Of a stretch of 64,000 nt of DNA, positions 21,301 to 29,904 are shown piece after piece (position 1 is the stretch's first letter; each line of letters begins with the position of its first letter). Below the pieces are notes generated by a model, which was not told where the DNA came from, made no database searches, and saw nothing but the letters and a program-made list of their open reading frames with translations. Source of the DNA: Heligmosomoides polygyrus polygyrus. Its lineage: Eukaryota > Nematoda > Chromadorea > Rhabditida > Heligmosomidae. The stretch spans positions 2,914,001 through 2,978,000 of the forward strand of contig OX377203.1 in NCBI GenBank assembly GCA_947396885.1. Direction: 5' to 3'. The position numbers and the translations under genes were made by a program.

Positions 21301-22848
21301 CATGTAAGCACACGCTTACCATTGGAGACGCCTTAGCCATAGTTTATACTTGCACCGCCACGCGGCGCTGCACTACACTCCCATAGATATCGATTTTTGC
21401 CGCCGCACGATCGATATCTATTCCGACTGTGGTGCCCCATTGTACATCGGAGCAACTATAAGCTAGGGCTAACACGCACAATGGTCTGGCAGGTCTATTC
21501 GATGCGGTCTGATTGACTGGTACATCGTTACCTCCCAACGCTGCCCACATTCGCGACTAGTTCACCTAACCTGCTTTGGCGATATTTCGTGCTAGAACTA
21601 CATCTCTTTAGCGTCTTATGCTTCTTTGGGTTCCATATGAGATGAGACGCAGACGACTACTCGGGTGGCATCGAGTGGGCGTGCCCATTGTCCGATCGGT
21701 GCTGTGATTGGTTCTGTAGGGCTGCCATGTTCCCGCCCCTCATGCTGCCCACATTAACAACAAGTTTCCTTAGTGAATGTGTACATTGCCTTCTACCCAG
21801 TTCGCATTTGGGTTAGTTTTTTAACACTACAATTTCGTCTGTAGCAGCTACTTTAGCTGATTTACCAGCTGCTAAACTCACTCAGCACATCGTTGGTCCT
21901 CTCAAAGGTCACTTGGCGAGTGTGCTTACAGTTGGTGCACTTCACGAACACGTTCTTCACCTTGTTGTCATCAGGAGCTATGTAAGCGAAGAACCTGAAA
22001 TCTGTACTATCAGCAGCGTACTCGGCAAACAACTCAAGAGATATCCATGAACATCGCTCCGTCTGGCCAGTCTACGGCTTCTTTATGGGCTATGACATGT
22101 CCACTACGCTGAACAAGACACTATAAGTGACGGGAGATCCTACATCGTTCTAATAGGCTTTGCTGATTTCACAGGAAACTCTTCGATCTAGTTCTTAGGC
22201 CTCGTTTATACCCCTATCGCCGCGATGCGCGTCATAGGATCCGTTCATACTCCGCGACAGAAGCAACGGAAGCGACTAGATGGCAAGGCAAATCATACGT
22301 ATCGGTTTTTGCTGGGTGATCGCTCCACAATAAGAATTAGAAATATTGATTAGACCGCGCGCGGCCTAATCAATAATGGTGATTGTCATTGTGAGATGAT
22401 TGGAGTATAAACAGGACCTTAAGTATGCTCCGGGAAAGTACTGATTTCTTCATCATTGCTTTGCACACTCCTTTCGCTAACCACATACACAGTTCGAAAA
22501 CCTCAAAGACGCGAGATGCACGGTGCAATCCACCCCTGGCATTAGGCTTAGGCCCGTTAATTTGATTGATCTACGCAATCGATCAACTTGGCAACTTTAC
22601 ACGCCGTCGCATCGCTCGGCGTCGGAAGTATAAACGGGCCTTAATCTCCGGTGTTTGTTTACATGGGACCCTGTGATTTAGATCGAGTTTTTGCTCCGAT
22701 TAAAGTAGTCCCGTTCATAAATCTTTCAAACAACCAACCTGCCGTTTGGGCTGAGTGAGATCGACGAGTACTTCGGATCCGAGAAGAGAAGATCTCTTGG
22801 AATGAGTGTGGCTGTCACCAGCGGAATCAGCAGAGCCGCGAGCAGCAT
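10393..22848 (-). CDS. dpf-6: S9-family serine peptidase, DPF-6-like (16 exons, 676 aa)
   Basis: Exons 5' to 3': 22848-22739, 21994-21882, 21077-20983, 20748-20621, 20563-20414, 19278-19183, 19117-19053, 17933-17809, 17749-17638, 17575-17496, 17441-17136, 17071-16921, 16772-16595, 10826-10708, 10652-10570, 10512-10393. All introns are GT-AG and the sum is 2031 nt, in frame. A signal-like N-terminus ([13 protein letters not shown]) is followed by a beta-propeller-like part with 'TFDLKTNKM', 'NMFWLWGD' and '[16 protein letters not shown]'. The alpha/beta-hydrolase domain has '[17 protein letters not shown]' and '[12 protein letters not shown]'. The triad is Ser513 in GGSYGGYE, Asp601 in GANDPRV and His633 in DEGHG. 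Such enzymes remove dipeptides or cleave small peptides; secretion is inferred. The symbol follows a remembered Caenorhabditis match. The C-terminus could differ, because GTGAGT overlaps the stop region and a TTCTTCAG follows. Confidence 0.88.
11247..11400. repeat. Palindromic end pair of the GCACCCCTGC repeat family
   Basis: 'GCAGGGGTGCGGGAA' at 11255-11269 and 'TTCCCGCACCCCTGC' at about 11366-11380 are inverted copies about 100 bases apart. The same 'CCGCACCCCTGCT..GCGYCTAAGC' word opens larger repeats at 13068, 14131 and 15709. It lies in intron 13 of the peptidase gene. Confidence 0.6.
11462..12350 (-). pseudogene. SL1-headed retrocopy of a Q-rich mRNA, TLF-1-like N-terminus
   Basis: From 12350 the minus strand reads a full 22-nt SL1 leader, 27 nt of untranslated sequence, then ATG at 12301. 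One frame runs about 280 codons to 11462 without introns, broken only by TAA at 11918-11920 and at 11681-11683. Both stops fit CAA to TAA changes. The protein is Gln-rich (runs at 11980-12003 and 11760-11900), then acidic ('[19 protein letters not shown]'). The last residues match, from memory, the start of the TBP core in Caenorhabditis TLF-1. Direct repeats GTATTAAACGT flank the copy at 11451-11461 and at 12351 (the latter now split by a SINE). There is no poly(A). SL1, missing introns and the target duplication show reverse transcription of a trans-spliced mRNA. Confidence 0.8.
12329..12350 (-). other. Genomic copy of the SL1 leader fused to exon sequence
   Basis: The minus strand reads GGTTTAATTACCCAAGTTTG followed by AG, the complete SL1 exon. 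The next bases are GGTTTTGAAT, not the GTAAAC donor of an SL RNA gene. This is therefore a spliced product copied into DNA and not an SL1 gene. Confidence 0.9.
12356..12650 (+). mobile_element. tRNA-derived SINE, family A
   Basis: The head GGGCGTGTGTAGCGCGGTCGG has a box A-like word and GGTTCGGATTTC a box B-like word. The body ends in CGTCCTTTATCC repeated as a tail. Flanks ATTAAACCGTATT (12343-12355) and ATTAAACGTATT (12650-12661) are the target duplication. The SINE thus landed at the 5' edge of the SL1 retrocopy, after it. Confidence 0.85.
12690..13520. repeat. Two direct copies of the R repeat
   Basis: Copy 1 (about 12690-13060) and copy 2 (about 13066-13500) share in order 'CATAGAAAT', 'TTTGCTATAAAGC' or 'TTTGGTATAAAGCG', 'TTTAAAATGAAAAT', 'CATTAATCA.TGATAT' and the final 'GACCA.TTTGTT'. 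Copy 2 opens with GTTCCCGCACCCCTGC. Related copies are at 14120-14390 and 15700-15860. No coding content. Confidence 0.6.
13605..13893 (-). mobile_element. tRNA-derived SINE, family A
   Basis: A near full-length minus-strand copy from GGGCACGTGTGGCGCAGCCG (head, near 13890) to the GGGATTGAGCAACATCG end. Box B-like GGTTCCTGGTTCGGATTTC is present. The head lies against the duplicated block at 13894. Confidence 0.85.
13894..14400 (+). repeat. Composite block, copy 1 (with R repeat)
   Basis: About 13894-14125 ('CCATCTATGAGAAGAAAC', 'GTCGTTCAGTCGCTATTTGG', 'TTCTACTTGGTGGAGGC') followed by an R repeat (14126-14400) recurs at 15465-15860 in the same order. It is a segmental duplication within intron 13. 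A family A SINE follows each copy. Confidence 0.7.
14497..14731 (-). mobile_element. tRNA-derived SINE, family A, internally deleted
   Basis: Same ends as other copies but it lacks about 50 bases between TCTACTTGTACGGG and ACTTGCGGTGG (near 14535-14548). Head at about 14731. Confidence 0.8.
14732..15180. other. Unassigned intronic stretch
   Basis: No gene or known repeat is recognised between the family A SINE and the family C SINE. It lies within intron 13 of the peptidase gene. Confidence 0.3.
15181..15400 (+). mobile_element. tRNA-derived SINE, family C (partial)
   Basis: The tRNA-like part begins GGTCGTGGTGCAGTGGTAATGG (15264) with box B-like GAGGGTTCGGTTCTCC. It is preceded by 'TCTACGTTGACATTCGATCGA', which also precedes copies at 52850 and 56880. 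The 3' body is short and runs into a family A head at about 15405-15465. Confidence 0.7.
15405..15467 (-). mobile_element. Family A SINE head fragment
   Basis: Only the head survives: 'CGGATGCACGCGACACCGGC' to 'GTGCTACACGCACCC' is the complement of the family A 5' end. It occupies the place equivalent to the SINE next to block copy 1. Confidence 0.65.
15468..15862 (+). repeat. Composite block, copy 2 (with R repeat)
   Basis: Same order as 13894-14400: 'CCATCTATGAGAAGAAAC', 'GTCATTCAGTCGCTGTTTGG', 'TTCTACTTGGTGGAGGC', then the GCACCCCTGC R repeat. Confidence 0.7.
15866..16165 (-). mobile_element. tRNA-derived SINE, family A
   Basis: Full-length minus-strand copy. Its 3' tail shows two GGATAAA units on the plus strand at 15872-15890, and the head GGGCGCGTGTGGCACAGCCG ends near 16162. 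Confidence 0.85.
17941..18135. repeat. Joined fragments of palindromic MITE families P and Q
   Basis: 'GATATCGATTTTTCGCGCCG' and 'CGATCGATATCGATTCCGAC' are family P core words. 'CCCAATGCTGCTCACATCC' and 'GCGACATG' at 18108-18132 are a family Q end. In the intron between peptidase exons 7 and 8. Confidence 0.6.
18288..18358. repeat. (TTTA)n microsatellite, about 17 units
   Basis: An uninterrupted run of TTTA units at the plus-strand level. Similar tracts at 38127, 38470 and 47834 suggest LINE tails or slippage of them, but no LINE body is attached here. Confidence 0.95.
19338..19415. repeat. Half copy of palindromic MITE family P
   Basis: Reads from the AGTTTATACTTGCGCC end to the ATAGATATCGATTTTTCGCG core; the other arm is missing. 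Confidence 0.55.
19813..19935. mobile_element. Palindromic MITE, family P
   Basis: Left end CTGGTTTATACTT and right end AAGTATAAACCAG are inverted; the core includes GATCGATATCCATGG. Located in the peptidase intron 20413-19279. Confidence 0.75.
19991..20125. mobile_element. Palindromic MITE, family P (135 bp)
   Basis: Ends GGGCCCCGTTTATACTTC and GAAGTATAAATGGGGCC are inverted, flanked by CTA and TAA. Inner arms 'CGCGACGCGA' / 'TCGCGTTGCG' and 'GGCCATATTGATTG' also pair. It is the first of three adjacent copies. Confidence 0.85.
20129..20258. mobile_element. Palindromic MITE, family P
   Basis: Ends GGCCTATGTTATACTTCGGC and the complement of GGCCTCTGTTATGCATCGGC. The arms continue as TGTCGGCGAC...GTCGCCGACA. 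The interior differs from the neighbouring copies yet is self-complementary. Confidence 0.8.
20263..20389. mobile_element. Palindromic MITE, family P
   Basis: Ends GACCTGTTTATAGTTCGCG and the complement of GGTCTGTTCATAGTCTGCG. The core contains AAAAAATCGATATGCG. Third copy in the cluster 19991-20389. Confidence 0.8.
20808..20936. mobile_element. Palindromic MITE, family Q
   Basis: Ends GTCGCGAATGTGGGCAGCAT (from 20811) and CAATGCTGCCCACATTTGCG (to 20927) are inverted, with unpaired middle 'GAGTGGGCGTGCCAG'. It sits in the intron between peptidase exons 3 and 4, 60 bases from the exon 4 start. Confidence 0.8.
21228..21558. mobile_element. Palindromic MITE Q carrying a nested MITE P
   Basis: The Q ends are CATGTCGCGAATATGGGCAG (21236) and CAACGCTGCCCACATTCGCG (to 21556). 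Between them, 21334-21472 is a P copy with ends TAGCCATAGTTTATACTTGC and the complement of TAGCCCTAGCTTATAGTTGC. This shows P inserting into a pre-existing Q. Confidence 0.75.
21660..21770. repeat. MITE Q half copy
   Basis: 'CATCGAGTGGGCGTGCCCAT' and the end 'CATGCTGCCCACATTAACAA' match one side of family Q; the opposite end is not seen. Confidence 0.5.
22197..22420. mobile_element. Palindromic MITE P, apparently compound
   Basis: Outer ends GGCCTCGTTTATAC and GTATAAACAGGACC with TTA/TTAA at the edges. A second left-type end, 'CCGTTCATACTCCGCGACAG', starts inside at about 22241, and the complementary 'GATTAGACCGCGCGCGGCCTAATC' forms an inner hairpin. Probably one P inserted into another. Confidence 0.65.
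22551..22640. mobile_element. Short palindromic MITE, family P
   Basis: Ends GGCCCGTTAATTTGATTGAT and AAGTATAAACGGGCC. Flanked by TTA at both sides (CTTA / TTAA). Lies in intron 1 of the peptidase gene. Confidence 0.7.
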
Positions 22849-22860
22849 CTGAAATGAAAC
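22849..22860 (-). promoter_or_regulatory. Splice acceptor immediately 5' of the peptidase ATG
   Basis: On the minus strand TTTCATTTCAG is followed directly by ATG. With no upstream coding exon recognised, this is a likely SL1 trans-splice site, which in nematodes often sits within a few bases of the start codon. A cis-spliced non-coding first exon is the alternative. Confidence 0.55.
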
Positions 22861-23029
22861 GCTCAATTCATCGACCACTTGGACAAAACGGACATCACGA
22901 TGTATGTAGTACGTTGGGGTAAGAGATGTCCAAATAAAAGACCAGTTTTGCCACTGTTGGGTATGAAATAAATGATGTCTTCCTCAGAAGTTTCTCTCAA
23001 CTATCGCAATGTTGTAAATTTTCCGTGAA

Positions 23030-24090
23030 GTGCCTTTTTGCTTTTACAGTACCACGCATGTCTTTTGGTCAATTGCCAAAAAAGCCGCTTTGGAGCGTTC
23101 CTTAATAGAGTTGACCTTAATAGAGTTGAACAATGCATATAGGCCCGACACAATCAATCGAGTGTGCGCGACAACCTGTAGAGCGAACGTGCGATAGCCT
23201 TAGAGTGAGTGTTTGAGGAGTTTTATTAGAAATTCCTAACCGCTCTTTCCAGGAATTGCTTTAAGACTGTCCAGCTTGCCTTCGGAGTGCGCCGTGAACA
23301 ATGCACAAGGCTAACCTGCATTTTCGCACCGCTGTAATTTCGCCTGTTTAAAAGCTGCAGCGCTGTACTTTTGCGATCTTCTAAAGCTCTCTACTGCCTA
23401 CAAAACGCTTGAGCTGCAGCCGGAAAGATTTGCACTAGACAGAGTTATCGCGCTCCGAACACGCCCGCGAGTACAGTATGCGAGCGGTCGCGCCCACTCG
23501 ATTGATAGGTTCTATTCTGTATGCATTGTTCACGGCGCACTCCAAAGGCAAGCTGAACAGTCGTAAAGCAATTCCTGATTAGGACGGCTAGAAATTTCCG
23601 ATAAAACAATTATTTTAGGGGCAGAAGCAGGTATAAGTAGGCAGATACATACACATACGCTTCAAGGAACCTGAAATTCGAAATAATTACTGAACAGACT
23701 GCCACACCCACTCGATTGATAGGTTCGATTCCGTATGTATTGTTCATGGCGCATTTCAAGGGCAAGCTGGACAGTCTTAAAGCAATTCCTGATAAGGACG
23801 GCTGGAAATTTCCGATAAAACTCTCCAAGCGCTCATCCTACAACGTGTCGCTCGCTCGCTCTACAGTTTGTCTCGCCCACTCGATTGATTGTGTCGGGCC
23901 TATATGCATAGCTCAGCTCTTCTAAGATTTATATGTCAATAGATAGAGTTTAAGCTGCTGAGATCAAATATATGCTTATTTTCACAAGCACTTGATTTAA
24001 AAAAAGTTATTTAAAAAAGCCGCTTTGGAACGCTCCAAAACGGCTTTTTCAGCAGTTGACCAAAAGACATGCGTGGTACTGTATTTGATT
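23030..24090. mobile_element. 1.06 kb foldback element with repeated inner arms
   Basis: Outer arms: ACAGTACCACGCATGTCTTT (23047) with 'AAAAAAGCCGCTTTGGAGCG', and the complement at 24020-24085. Inner arms: 23130-23305 pairs with about 23710-23915 ('GGCCCGACACAATCAATCGA' with its complement). A third partial unit at 23500-23620 repeats 'GGCAAGCTGAACAGTC', 'AAAGCAATTCCTGAT'. It lies just upstream of the peptidase gene, so it could touch its promoter. No transposase. Confidence 0.75.
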
Positions 24091-25140
24091 TTTTATAGGC
24101 ATAGAGATGCCAAATGAAGTCATAGAAGTCTAGGCCTTCCAGGTAGCGCCATCAGTTTTACTACTTCTAAATTTTAATGGTCCTTCATCAGAAGGTCAGA
24201 ACTAGATGTAATCCTACCGAAAAATTAAAAAAAGGAACCTGAAATTCAAAATAAAAACCAGGCTTATTGGTCAGAAATTTTAAAAAGCTCCTGATAAGAA
24301 GACGTAGGAAGACTTGTAGTAGTAGAGAGCTGTGTCAAATAGGTTCTCGAAAATACAATTATTTTAGGAGCAGAAGCCAGTATAAGTAGGCAGATACGTA
24401 TGTGTTCGTTTCAGATCTACCAAGCGGTGCTAGGTTGTAGAGTGGTTGTTAACAATGCCAAACAACGCAATGTACACAATATCAACCCTAACAACTCCAA
24501 AGTCAACAATCAACGCGGCTGAACTATGGCCTTTTAGCTGAAGACGACGTTCTTCTAGAAATTCCTTAACGAAAAAGCGCTTCGCGCCGGTCTTGACGGC
24601 GCTGCTGTTGAAGTGTTAGGTGGGTTAGCCAGAACAGCCAGAACCTTTCTCTACAAATCAGAGAATAGGTTGCTTATTCTTAGGTCCCTTGAAACCCAAG
24701 CTCTCCTGAGCTAACACCGCTGCGAAAGTAATGGCCGTTTTTGTGCTCTTTAAGTTTTTCTCTCGAACTTCCTCTCGTTGCACTTTCGTGAGTTCCTGTG
24801 GGATGTGTCGTTAACTTTCGCATGCGCTACGAATCGACTCAGGTTTTAGACTCCGCCCAGGCCAAACATGCTCTTCATAGCTTCATGCTCTCTAATATTA
24901 TCTGTGAGATGGTGGCAGATTTGTTTGGAATTGATAAAACTAAACTGATTATCCGCTAGCTATCGCATGTTTATGTGGAGGCCAAGTTCATACTCCATGT
25001 GCTTTCCCAAACGGGGATTGATTAAATCGTCATTTTTCTTTTATCCTTTCCTTTAATTAATTCTTCACTAGCAGAGCATTCCCCTTTGAGATCTTACACT
25101 AGAAGGATGTAAAAATATCTTCACCTATATTGAGACTTCT
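24091..25140. other. Unassigned upstream region
   Basis: About 24350-24420 repeats 'CAATTATTTTAGGAGCAGAAG' to 'GGCAGATACGTATG' from 23605-23660, so foldback material continues. The rest (24430-25140) shows no gene, RNA or named repeat. The peptidase promoter could lie anywhere from 22861 to here. Confidence 0.3.
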
Positions 25141-25145
25141 AAAGG

Positions 25146-25433
25146 GCGCGTGTAGAGCAGTCGGAAGAGGCGCCGGCTATCGCGTGCATCCGATACCAGG
25201 TTCCTGGTTCGGATTTCCCGCCCAGGCCAACCAAGCCTTCCATCCCTCCGGTGTCGATGAATTGGTACCGGACTTGTCTGGGAAGGATAAAGCTCTAACT
25301 TGTTCATCGGCTGGCCACTGCAAGTCATTGTATGGCCAAATACGCATTCAACTCGCCTCCAATCCATCCCGTAGAAGTAGAATGCGTGGCGCATCCCAAA
25401 CGGATTGAATAATGCCGTCCTTTATCCTTATCC
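25146..25433 (+). mobile_element. tRNA-derived SINE, family A
   Basis: Full length: head GGCGCGTGTAGAGCAGTCGG, box B-like TGGTTCGGATTTC, 3' end CGTCCTTTATCCTTATCC. Confidence 0.85.
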
Positions 25434-25532
25434 TATATCGAAACTTTCAAAACCTGCTACTGTTCTAGTTTTGCATAGTGCACTATTTCAAACGCGGTCT
25501 ATTTTAGCCGTTAGCACAGTTCAATAGAGAAA

Positions 25533-28500
25533 TCACCTGTATCACCTGTATCACCTGTCGTCCCGTTGATCATCGACTTGCTCGAGCGGGCGCCAGCAGC
25601 GTCTCCATTCGTCCCTGTCGCGTGCCAGAGTGGTCCAATGGATCCTCCTCGCTCGAGGGACACGAAGAGCGTCATATCGGTCGTTCAGGGCTTTCACGAA
25701 GAAGTCCGACCAACGCGTTGGTGGGCGTCCTGGTGTTCTTTTGACATCCCGCGGAATCCAATCTGTGACGGCTCTCGTCCAGCGGGTGTCTGCGAATCGC
25801 ATTACGTGGCCGGCCCACCTAATTTTCGACGACTTGGCCCATGCGACAGCGTCTCTGATCTTCGAACGTCGGCGAAGCTCGGAACTCCGGAGACCTTCCC
25901 TCACTTGCGTGAGTCGTGTCACTCCGAGCATCGTCCTCTCGATTCCACGCTGCGCGACGCTGATCGCGTGTTCATCCTGCTTTCGTATAGCCCAGGTCTC
26001 TGAGGCGTATGTTAGGGCAGGAAGAACAGTGGAGTCGAATAGGTGGGCACGGAGTCGGACGTTCTTCGTTTTCTTCACGACTTCTTCGACGCTCTTGAAA
26101 GCTCCCCAAGCCGCTCGTTTCCTTCTGCTCAGCTCTGGTGCTAGGTCGTTGGTCATGTTGACTTCGCGACCCAGATACACATAGCTGGAGCATTCGGAGA
26201 TGTTCGTTCCGTTGAGCGAGAATGGGGCATCAGAAACCCATCCGTTCTTCATGAACATCGTCTTCGTAAGATTCAGCTGCAGTCCAACGCTTCCACATAC
26301 ACGATCGAAGTCGGCCAGCATTCGTTCCGCCTGACTGATGCTCGGGGTTATGAGCACGATGTCGTCAGCGAAGCGAAGATGGTGCAGTTGCCGGCCGTCG
26401 ACCTTCACTCCCATGTCTTCCCATTCTAGTTCGCGCATGACGTTTTCGAGGGTGGCGCTGAAGAGCTTCGGGGATATGGTATCCCCTTGTCGAACCCCTC
26501 TCTTCACGTCAATGACGACGTCGTTGTAGAATGGTGAGATCTTGGTCGTGAATCCACTGTACAACTCTCGAAGAACTCTGATGTACTGAGTAGGAACGCC
26601 CTGGGTGAGCAGGGCTTCCATGACCGCTTCAGTCTCGACGGAGTCGAATGCCTTCTTCAGGTCAATGAACGTAAGGCACAGCGGCAGCTTGTACTCTCGC
26701 GACACTTCGATGAGCTTCGTAATGGTGTGTATGTGGTCGATCGTGCTGAATCCTCTCCGAAATCCTGCTTGTTCGCATGGCTGTCCTTCGTCCAGCGTTC
26801 TACTAATCCTATTCAGGATGACTCGAGTGAACAGCTTGTAGACTACGGACAACAGGCAGATCGGGCGATAGTTGCCAATGTCGTGCACGTCTCCCTTCTT
26901 GTACAGCAAAACGGTCTTGCTGGTCTTCCACTGAGATGGAACCTTGCATTCGGACAGGTAGCGTGTGAAGAGCCGCGCCAGGGTGTTGATGAGCGCTGGC
27001 GGGAGGTTCTTCAGGTGTTCAGCTCTGATCCTGTCAGAACCGGGTGCTGTACGTTTCTTCACCGACGAGATGGCGTGTCGGATCTCGGAAGGGAGAACAG
27101 AGGGAACGACGTATCCATCCTGCGGAAGATGGCATGGGGGCAGGTGGACGTGGCTATCGAAGAGATCGGAGTAGAAGTCGTGGATGACTTTCTCCATGGT
27201 CCTTCTGGAAGAGGTGATGGTTCCGTCAGGACGTCGGAGAGCGGTCATCTTGGTCTTGAAGTTGGCGAAGTTCCGGCGGGCATTGCGAATGCTCAGCCCT
27301 GCCTCTGCTGCTTCAGCCAACACTTCCGCCCTTCTCTCCTTGAGATCTTCCTTTATCGCCGCTCTGCATAGCTTTGCAAGCTCGGACGTCAGTTGGTAGT
27401 TGCCTGACGCTCGTGCTGCTCCACGCTGGCGTATCAGCTCGAGAGTTTCCGGAGACAGGCGTCTCTTGGTGGTCTTCAAGCTCTCGGCTCCCTTAGCACT
27501 ATCGTGGAGATGGCGCACGAAGCGATCGTATTCCTCGTCGACGTTGTCCATGACGGCATCTTCCCAAAGGCCGACAAGAGAGGTGTAAAGGTCCCAGTTG
27601 ATGGTCGTTCTGGGATTCCTCTTCTTGAACTTCGCGGCCTTCTCTCCTTGACGCGAAAAGCGGAACCTCGCGCGAAGGAGGCGGTGGTCCGATCCCGTGT
27701 AGAACTTGGGGACAACGGACACGTCGGTCAGGCAATACTTGCGATTGAAGATGATGTGGTCGATCTCGTTGTGGAACTGGCCACCGGGGGATTCCCAGGT
27801 CCATCGTAGGGAGGGAGGCTTCTGGAACTGCGAGTTTCCATGGATGGTCTTGGTCGACATGATAAACTCAGACAGCCTTTCACCTTGCTCGTTCCACTCC
27901 AAACCGTGGGTTCCGATGTGAAGTTCTTCCGGCGACCTTCGTGGCCCGATCTTGGCGTTGAAGTCGCCGACGATCACCTTGTAGAAGGTGTGATCTTCCT
28001 TATAGAACTTCTCCAGCTCCACGTAGAAGGCCTCGACGTCTTCGTCGTCGTAGTCGGATGTTGGGGCATACGCGACGAACACAGTCAAGGCTGGCACGGA
28101 GCCACATCGCTTCAGTCGCAGACGTCCGATTCGGCTAGTCAGAGACTCGTACGAATCGATGTTCATGGCCAAGTGCGTGTTGACGAGGACACCAACGCCG
28201 CCTACTCCCCTGCTGTCGCATGTTCCGAGGAACAGTTCTTCTCCGGAGTCGTAGGCGGCGTGTAGGGGGTGGTGTCTTCTCGTCTCGGTCAGTCCGATGA
28301 CGTCGTATTTGATCTTCCTGGCTTGCATCATCAGGTCCTCGACGGATGCTTCCGACGCAAGCGTGCGGGCGTTGTAAGTACAGATCGTCATCCTAGTCCT
28401 TCTCAGTTTGCGCAGCCTGGTTAGGCCCTGAGATTTTAGCAGCCTCTCCGTACTCGTCCTTCCCATCGCTGCAGAAATGGGGGCTCTTTCGGGGTCAGGG

Positions 28501-28969
28501 GAATGAGGCCCTTTAGTGCTGCTGTGTTTGACTGGAATACAACACGGGTAGCTAGTCAGGCTCTGTCGTGCGGGCGGGGTACTCCGGGCAGCCAGCCAGA
28601 CTGCCCGAAGGGACGGGGCGAGACTTAAGGCGGCCTCGAATCGCCTTACATGTACTCCCAGTCTACCGAGTGCAAGCTTTTGGCCGAGCCGACACAGTTA
28701 CAATCCGCACAGTCACGGACACATCCGCGCACACTGTGCACGAACATGCCGCTCCCACGCACAAGGAACGCGTCGACCCGACACAGCAGGAGCAAGGAGT
28801 CCATCCCCTGCATCCCACCTGCGTCTCTGGGCAGTACACGGTCGCATTTGGTTCGCGTTCAATTCCCCTATCCACCACCCGGGGACGCGCCACGTGGCCC
28901 TGCGACAAGCGGCCCGAGATCCCTCTTAACAAGAGAGCCCGAAGGCTCTCTATCGAGGGAGATCCGTGG
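25533..28969 (-). mobile_element. RTE-clade LINE, apparently full length (3.4 kb)
   Basis: Flanked by the 10-bp direct repeat AATAGAGAAA (25523-25532 and 28970-28979). The minus strand starts with a GC-rich leader of about 500 nt, then one long ORF, then a 3' end made only of GTGATACAG units, three in partial series. Two truncated copies in this window share the same 3' end, which fixes the terminus. Intact ORF plus perfect target duplication indicate a young insertion. Confidence 0.92.
25551..28466 (-). CDS. RTE LINE polyprotein: AP-type endonuclease and reverse transcriptase (971 aa)
   Basis: The N-terminal endonuclease shows '[10 protein letters not shown]' (about residue 27), 'GLTETRRH', '[11 protein letters not shown]' and '[11 protein letters not shown]', the Asn, Glu, Asp-Asn and His positions of the APE-like family. 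It nicks target DNA. The RT follows with '[17 protein letters not shown]', '[14 protein letters not shown]' (motif A), '[13 protein letters not shown]' (motif B) and '[10 protein letters not shown]' (motif C); the C-terminal part has '[14 protein letters not shown]'. Length and layout fit RTE-clade single-ORF elements. There are no stops or frameshifts, so it may be active. The first ATG at 28466 is used; an internal Met (residue 26) just before the endonuclease is the alternative. The stop overlaps the first tail unit. Confidence 0.9.
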   Translation of the reverse strand: MGRTSTERLLKSQGLTRLRKLRRTRMTICTYNARTLASEASVEDLMMQARKIKYDVIGLTETRRHHPLHAAYDSGEELFLGTCDSRGVGGVGVLVNTHLAMNIDSYESLTSRIGRLRLKRCGSVPALTVFVAYAPTSDYDDEDVEAFYVELEKFYKEDHTFYKVIVGDFNAKIGPRRSPEELHIGTHGLEWNEQGERLSEFIMSTKTIHGNSQFQKPPSLRWTWESPGGQFHNEIDHIIFNRKYCLTDVSVVPKFYTGSDHRLLRARFRFSRQGEKAAKFKKRNPRTTINWDLYTSLVGLWEDAVMDNVDEEYDRFVRHLHDSAKGAESLKTTKRRLSPETLELIRQRGAARASGNYQLTSELAKLCRAAIKEDLKERRAEVLAEAAEAGLSIRNARRNFANFKTKMTALRRPDGTITSSRRTMEKVIHDFYSDLFDSHVHLPPCHLPQDGYVVPSVLPSEIRHAISSVKKRTAPGSDRIRAEHLKNLPPALINTLARLFTRYLSECKVPSQWKTSKTVLLYKKGDVHDIGNYRPICLLSVVYKLFTRVILNRISRTLDEGQPCEQAGFRRGFSTIDHIHTITKLIEVSREYKLPLCLTFIDLKKAFDSVETEAVMEALLTQGVPTQYIRVLRELYSGFTTKISPFYNDVVIDVKRGVRQGDTISPKLFSATLENVMRELEWEDMGVKVDGRQLHHLRFADDIVLITPSISQAERMLADFDRVCGSVGLQLNLTKTMFMKNGWVSDAPFSLNGTNISECSSYVYLGREVNMTNDLAPELSRRKRAAWGAFKSVEEVVKKTKNVRLRAHLFDSTVLPALTYASETWAIRKQDEHAISVAQRGIERTMLGVTRLTQVREGLRSSELRRRSKIRDAVAWAKSSKIRWAGHVMRFADTRWTRAVTDWIPRDVKRTPGRPPTRWSDFFVKALNDRYDALRVPRARRIHWTTLARDRDEWRRCWRPLEQVDDQRDDR

Positions 28970-29039
28970 AATAGAGAAAGAGAGACCAAAAATTAACCTT
29001 TGCATAAGGGTAAAAGAAAAAGGAACGCGCTAATCATTT

Positions 29040-29265
29040 TCTTTCTGGGATGCGCCACGCGTTCTGCATCTGCAGAATAGCGCGAAGGCGATTTTAATGC
29101 GTATGTGGGCTATTCAGTAGCCTGCGGTGATAAGGCAGTGTGCAGGTCAGTGTCTCCTTTCCAGGCCGGGTGACTATTGCCATCTGCGGAGGAATGGAAG
29201 GTTCAGTTGGCCAGACCGGCATCTGAACCAACAACTTCGATACGAGTGCCCGCGATAGACCATGT
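29040..29265 (-). mobile_element. SINE family A, diverged
   Basis: 'GGGATGCGCCACGCGTTCTG', 'GGCGATTTTAATGCGTATG' and 'GGAATGGAAGGTTCAGTTGG' follow the family order on the minus strand, but identity is lower than in most copies and the head is degraded. Confidence 0.7.
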
Positions 29266-29409
29266 CTCCTCCCACTTTGTAGGCTTTAATCATTAATTTT
29301 GTTATTTTTGCAACGCTTGCCAGTGCAGTCGGAAGAGGTGCCGGCAGTCGCGTGGTCTCCGGCACCTCAGCATTATCCTAACGATTCACTTTTGCCTGAG
29401 GTAAACGAC

Positions 29410-29690
29410 ATAATAAAGGATAAATGACGGCGTTACTCAATCCCTTCTGAGATGTGCCAGCGCATTCTACTTCTACGGGATATCGTGGAGGCGATTTGAA
29501 TGACTTGCGGTGGCCAGCCGATGAACAAGTCAGCGCTCTATCCTTCCCAGACAAGTAGACAAGTCTGGTACCAATTCACCGACCCCGGAGGGATGGAAGG
29601 CTTGGTTGGCCTGGGCGGGAATTCCGAACCAGGAACCTGGTATCGGGTGCACGCGACAGTCGGCGCCTCCGACTGCGCTGCACGCGCCTA
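29410..29690 (-). mobile_element. SINE family A
   Basis: Minus-strand copy with tail at 29416 (GGATAAATGACGGCG) and head at about 29688. It has a small gap at 29500 (missing the GCGTATTTGGCC segment) and an 8-base duplication ACAAGTAG at 29552. Confidence 0.85.
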
Positions 29691-29904
29691 AAAAAAAGAA
29701 ACAGAAACAGAAATAATAATAAATAAGAATATGTAATGTGTTTTTTTCAGACAATGCAGTTATTTTTCCTTCAGACGCTCTGCAAAAGTCAATTTTTGAT
29801 CAAAGCTTTTTAAATCAAACATCGTTAAACAATGCTTACTTACCATTTACATACGCCTGTTGTTTAATGTTCATTGTTAAAGCTGTTTAGTAAGTGCTGT
29901 AATG

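Noticed and set aside
25566..28265. Many long frames opposite the RTE ORF
   Set aside because: All are antisense shadows of the 971-aa RTE protein; the same frames recur opposite the truncated copies at 41183-41849 and 45911-46528.
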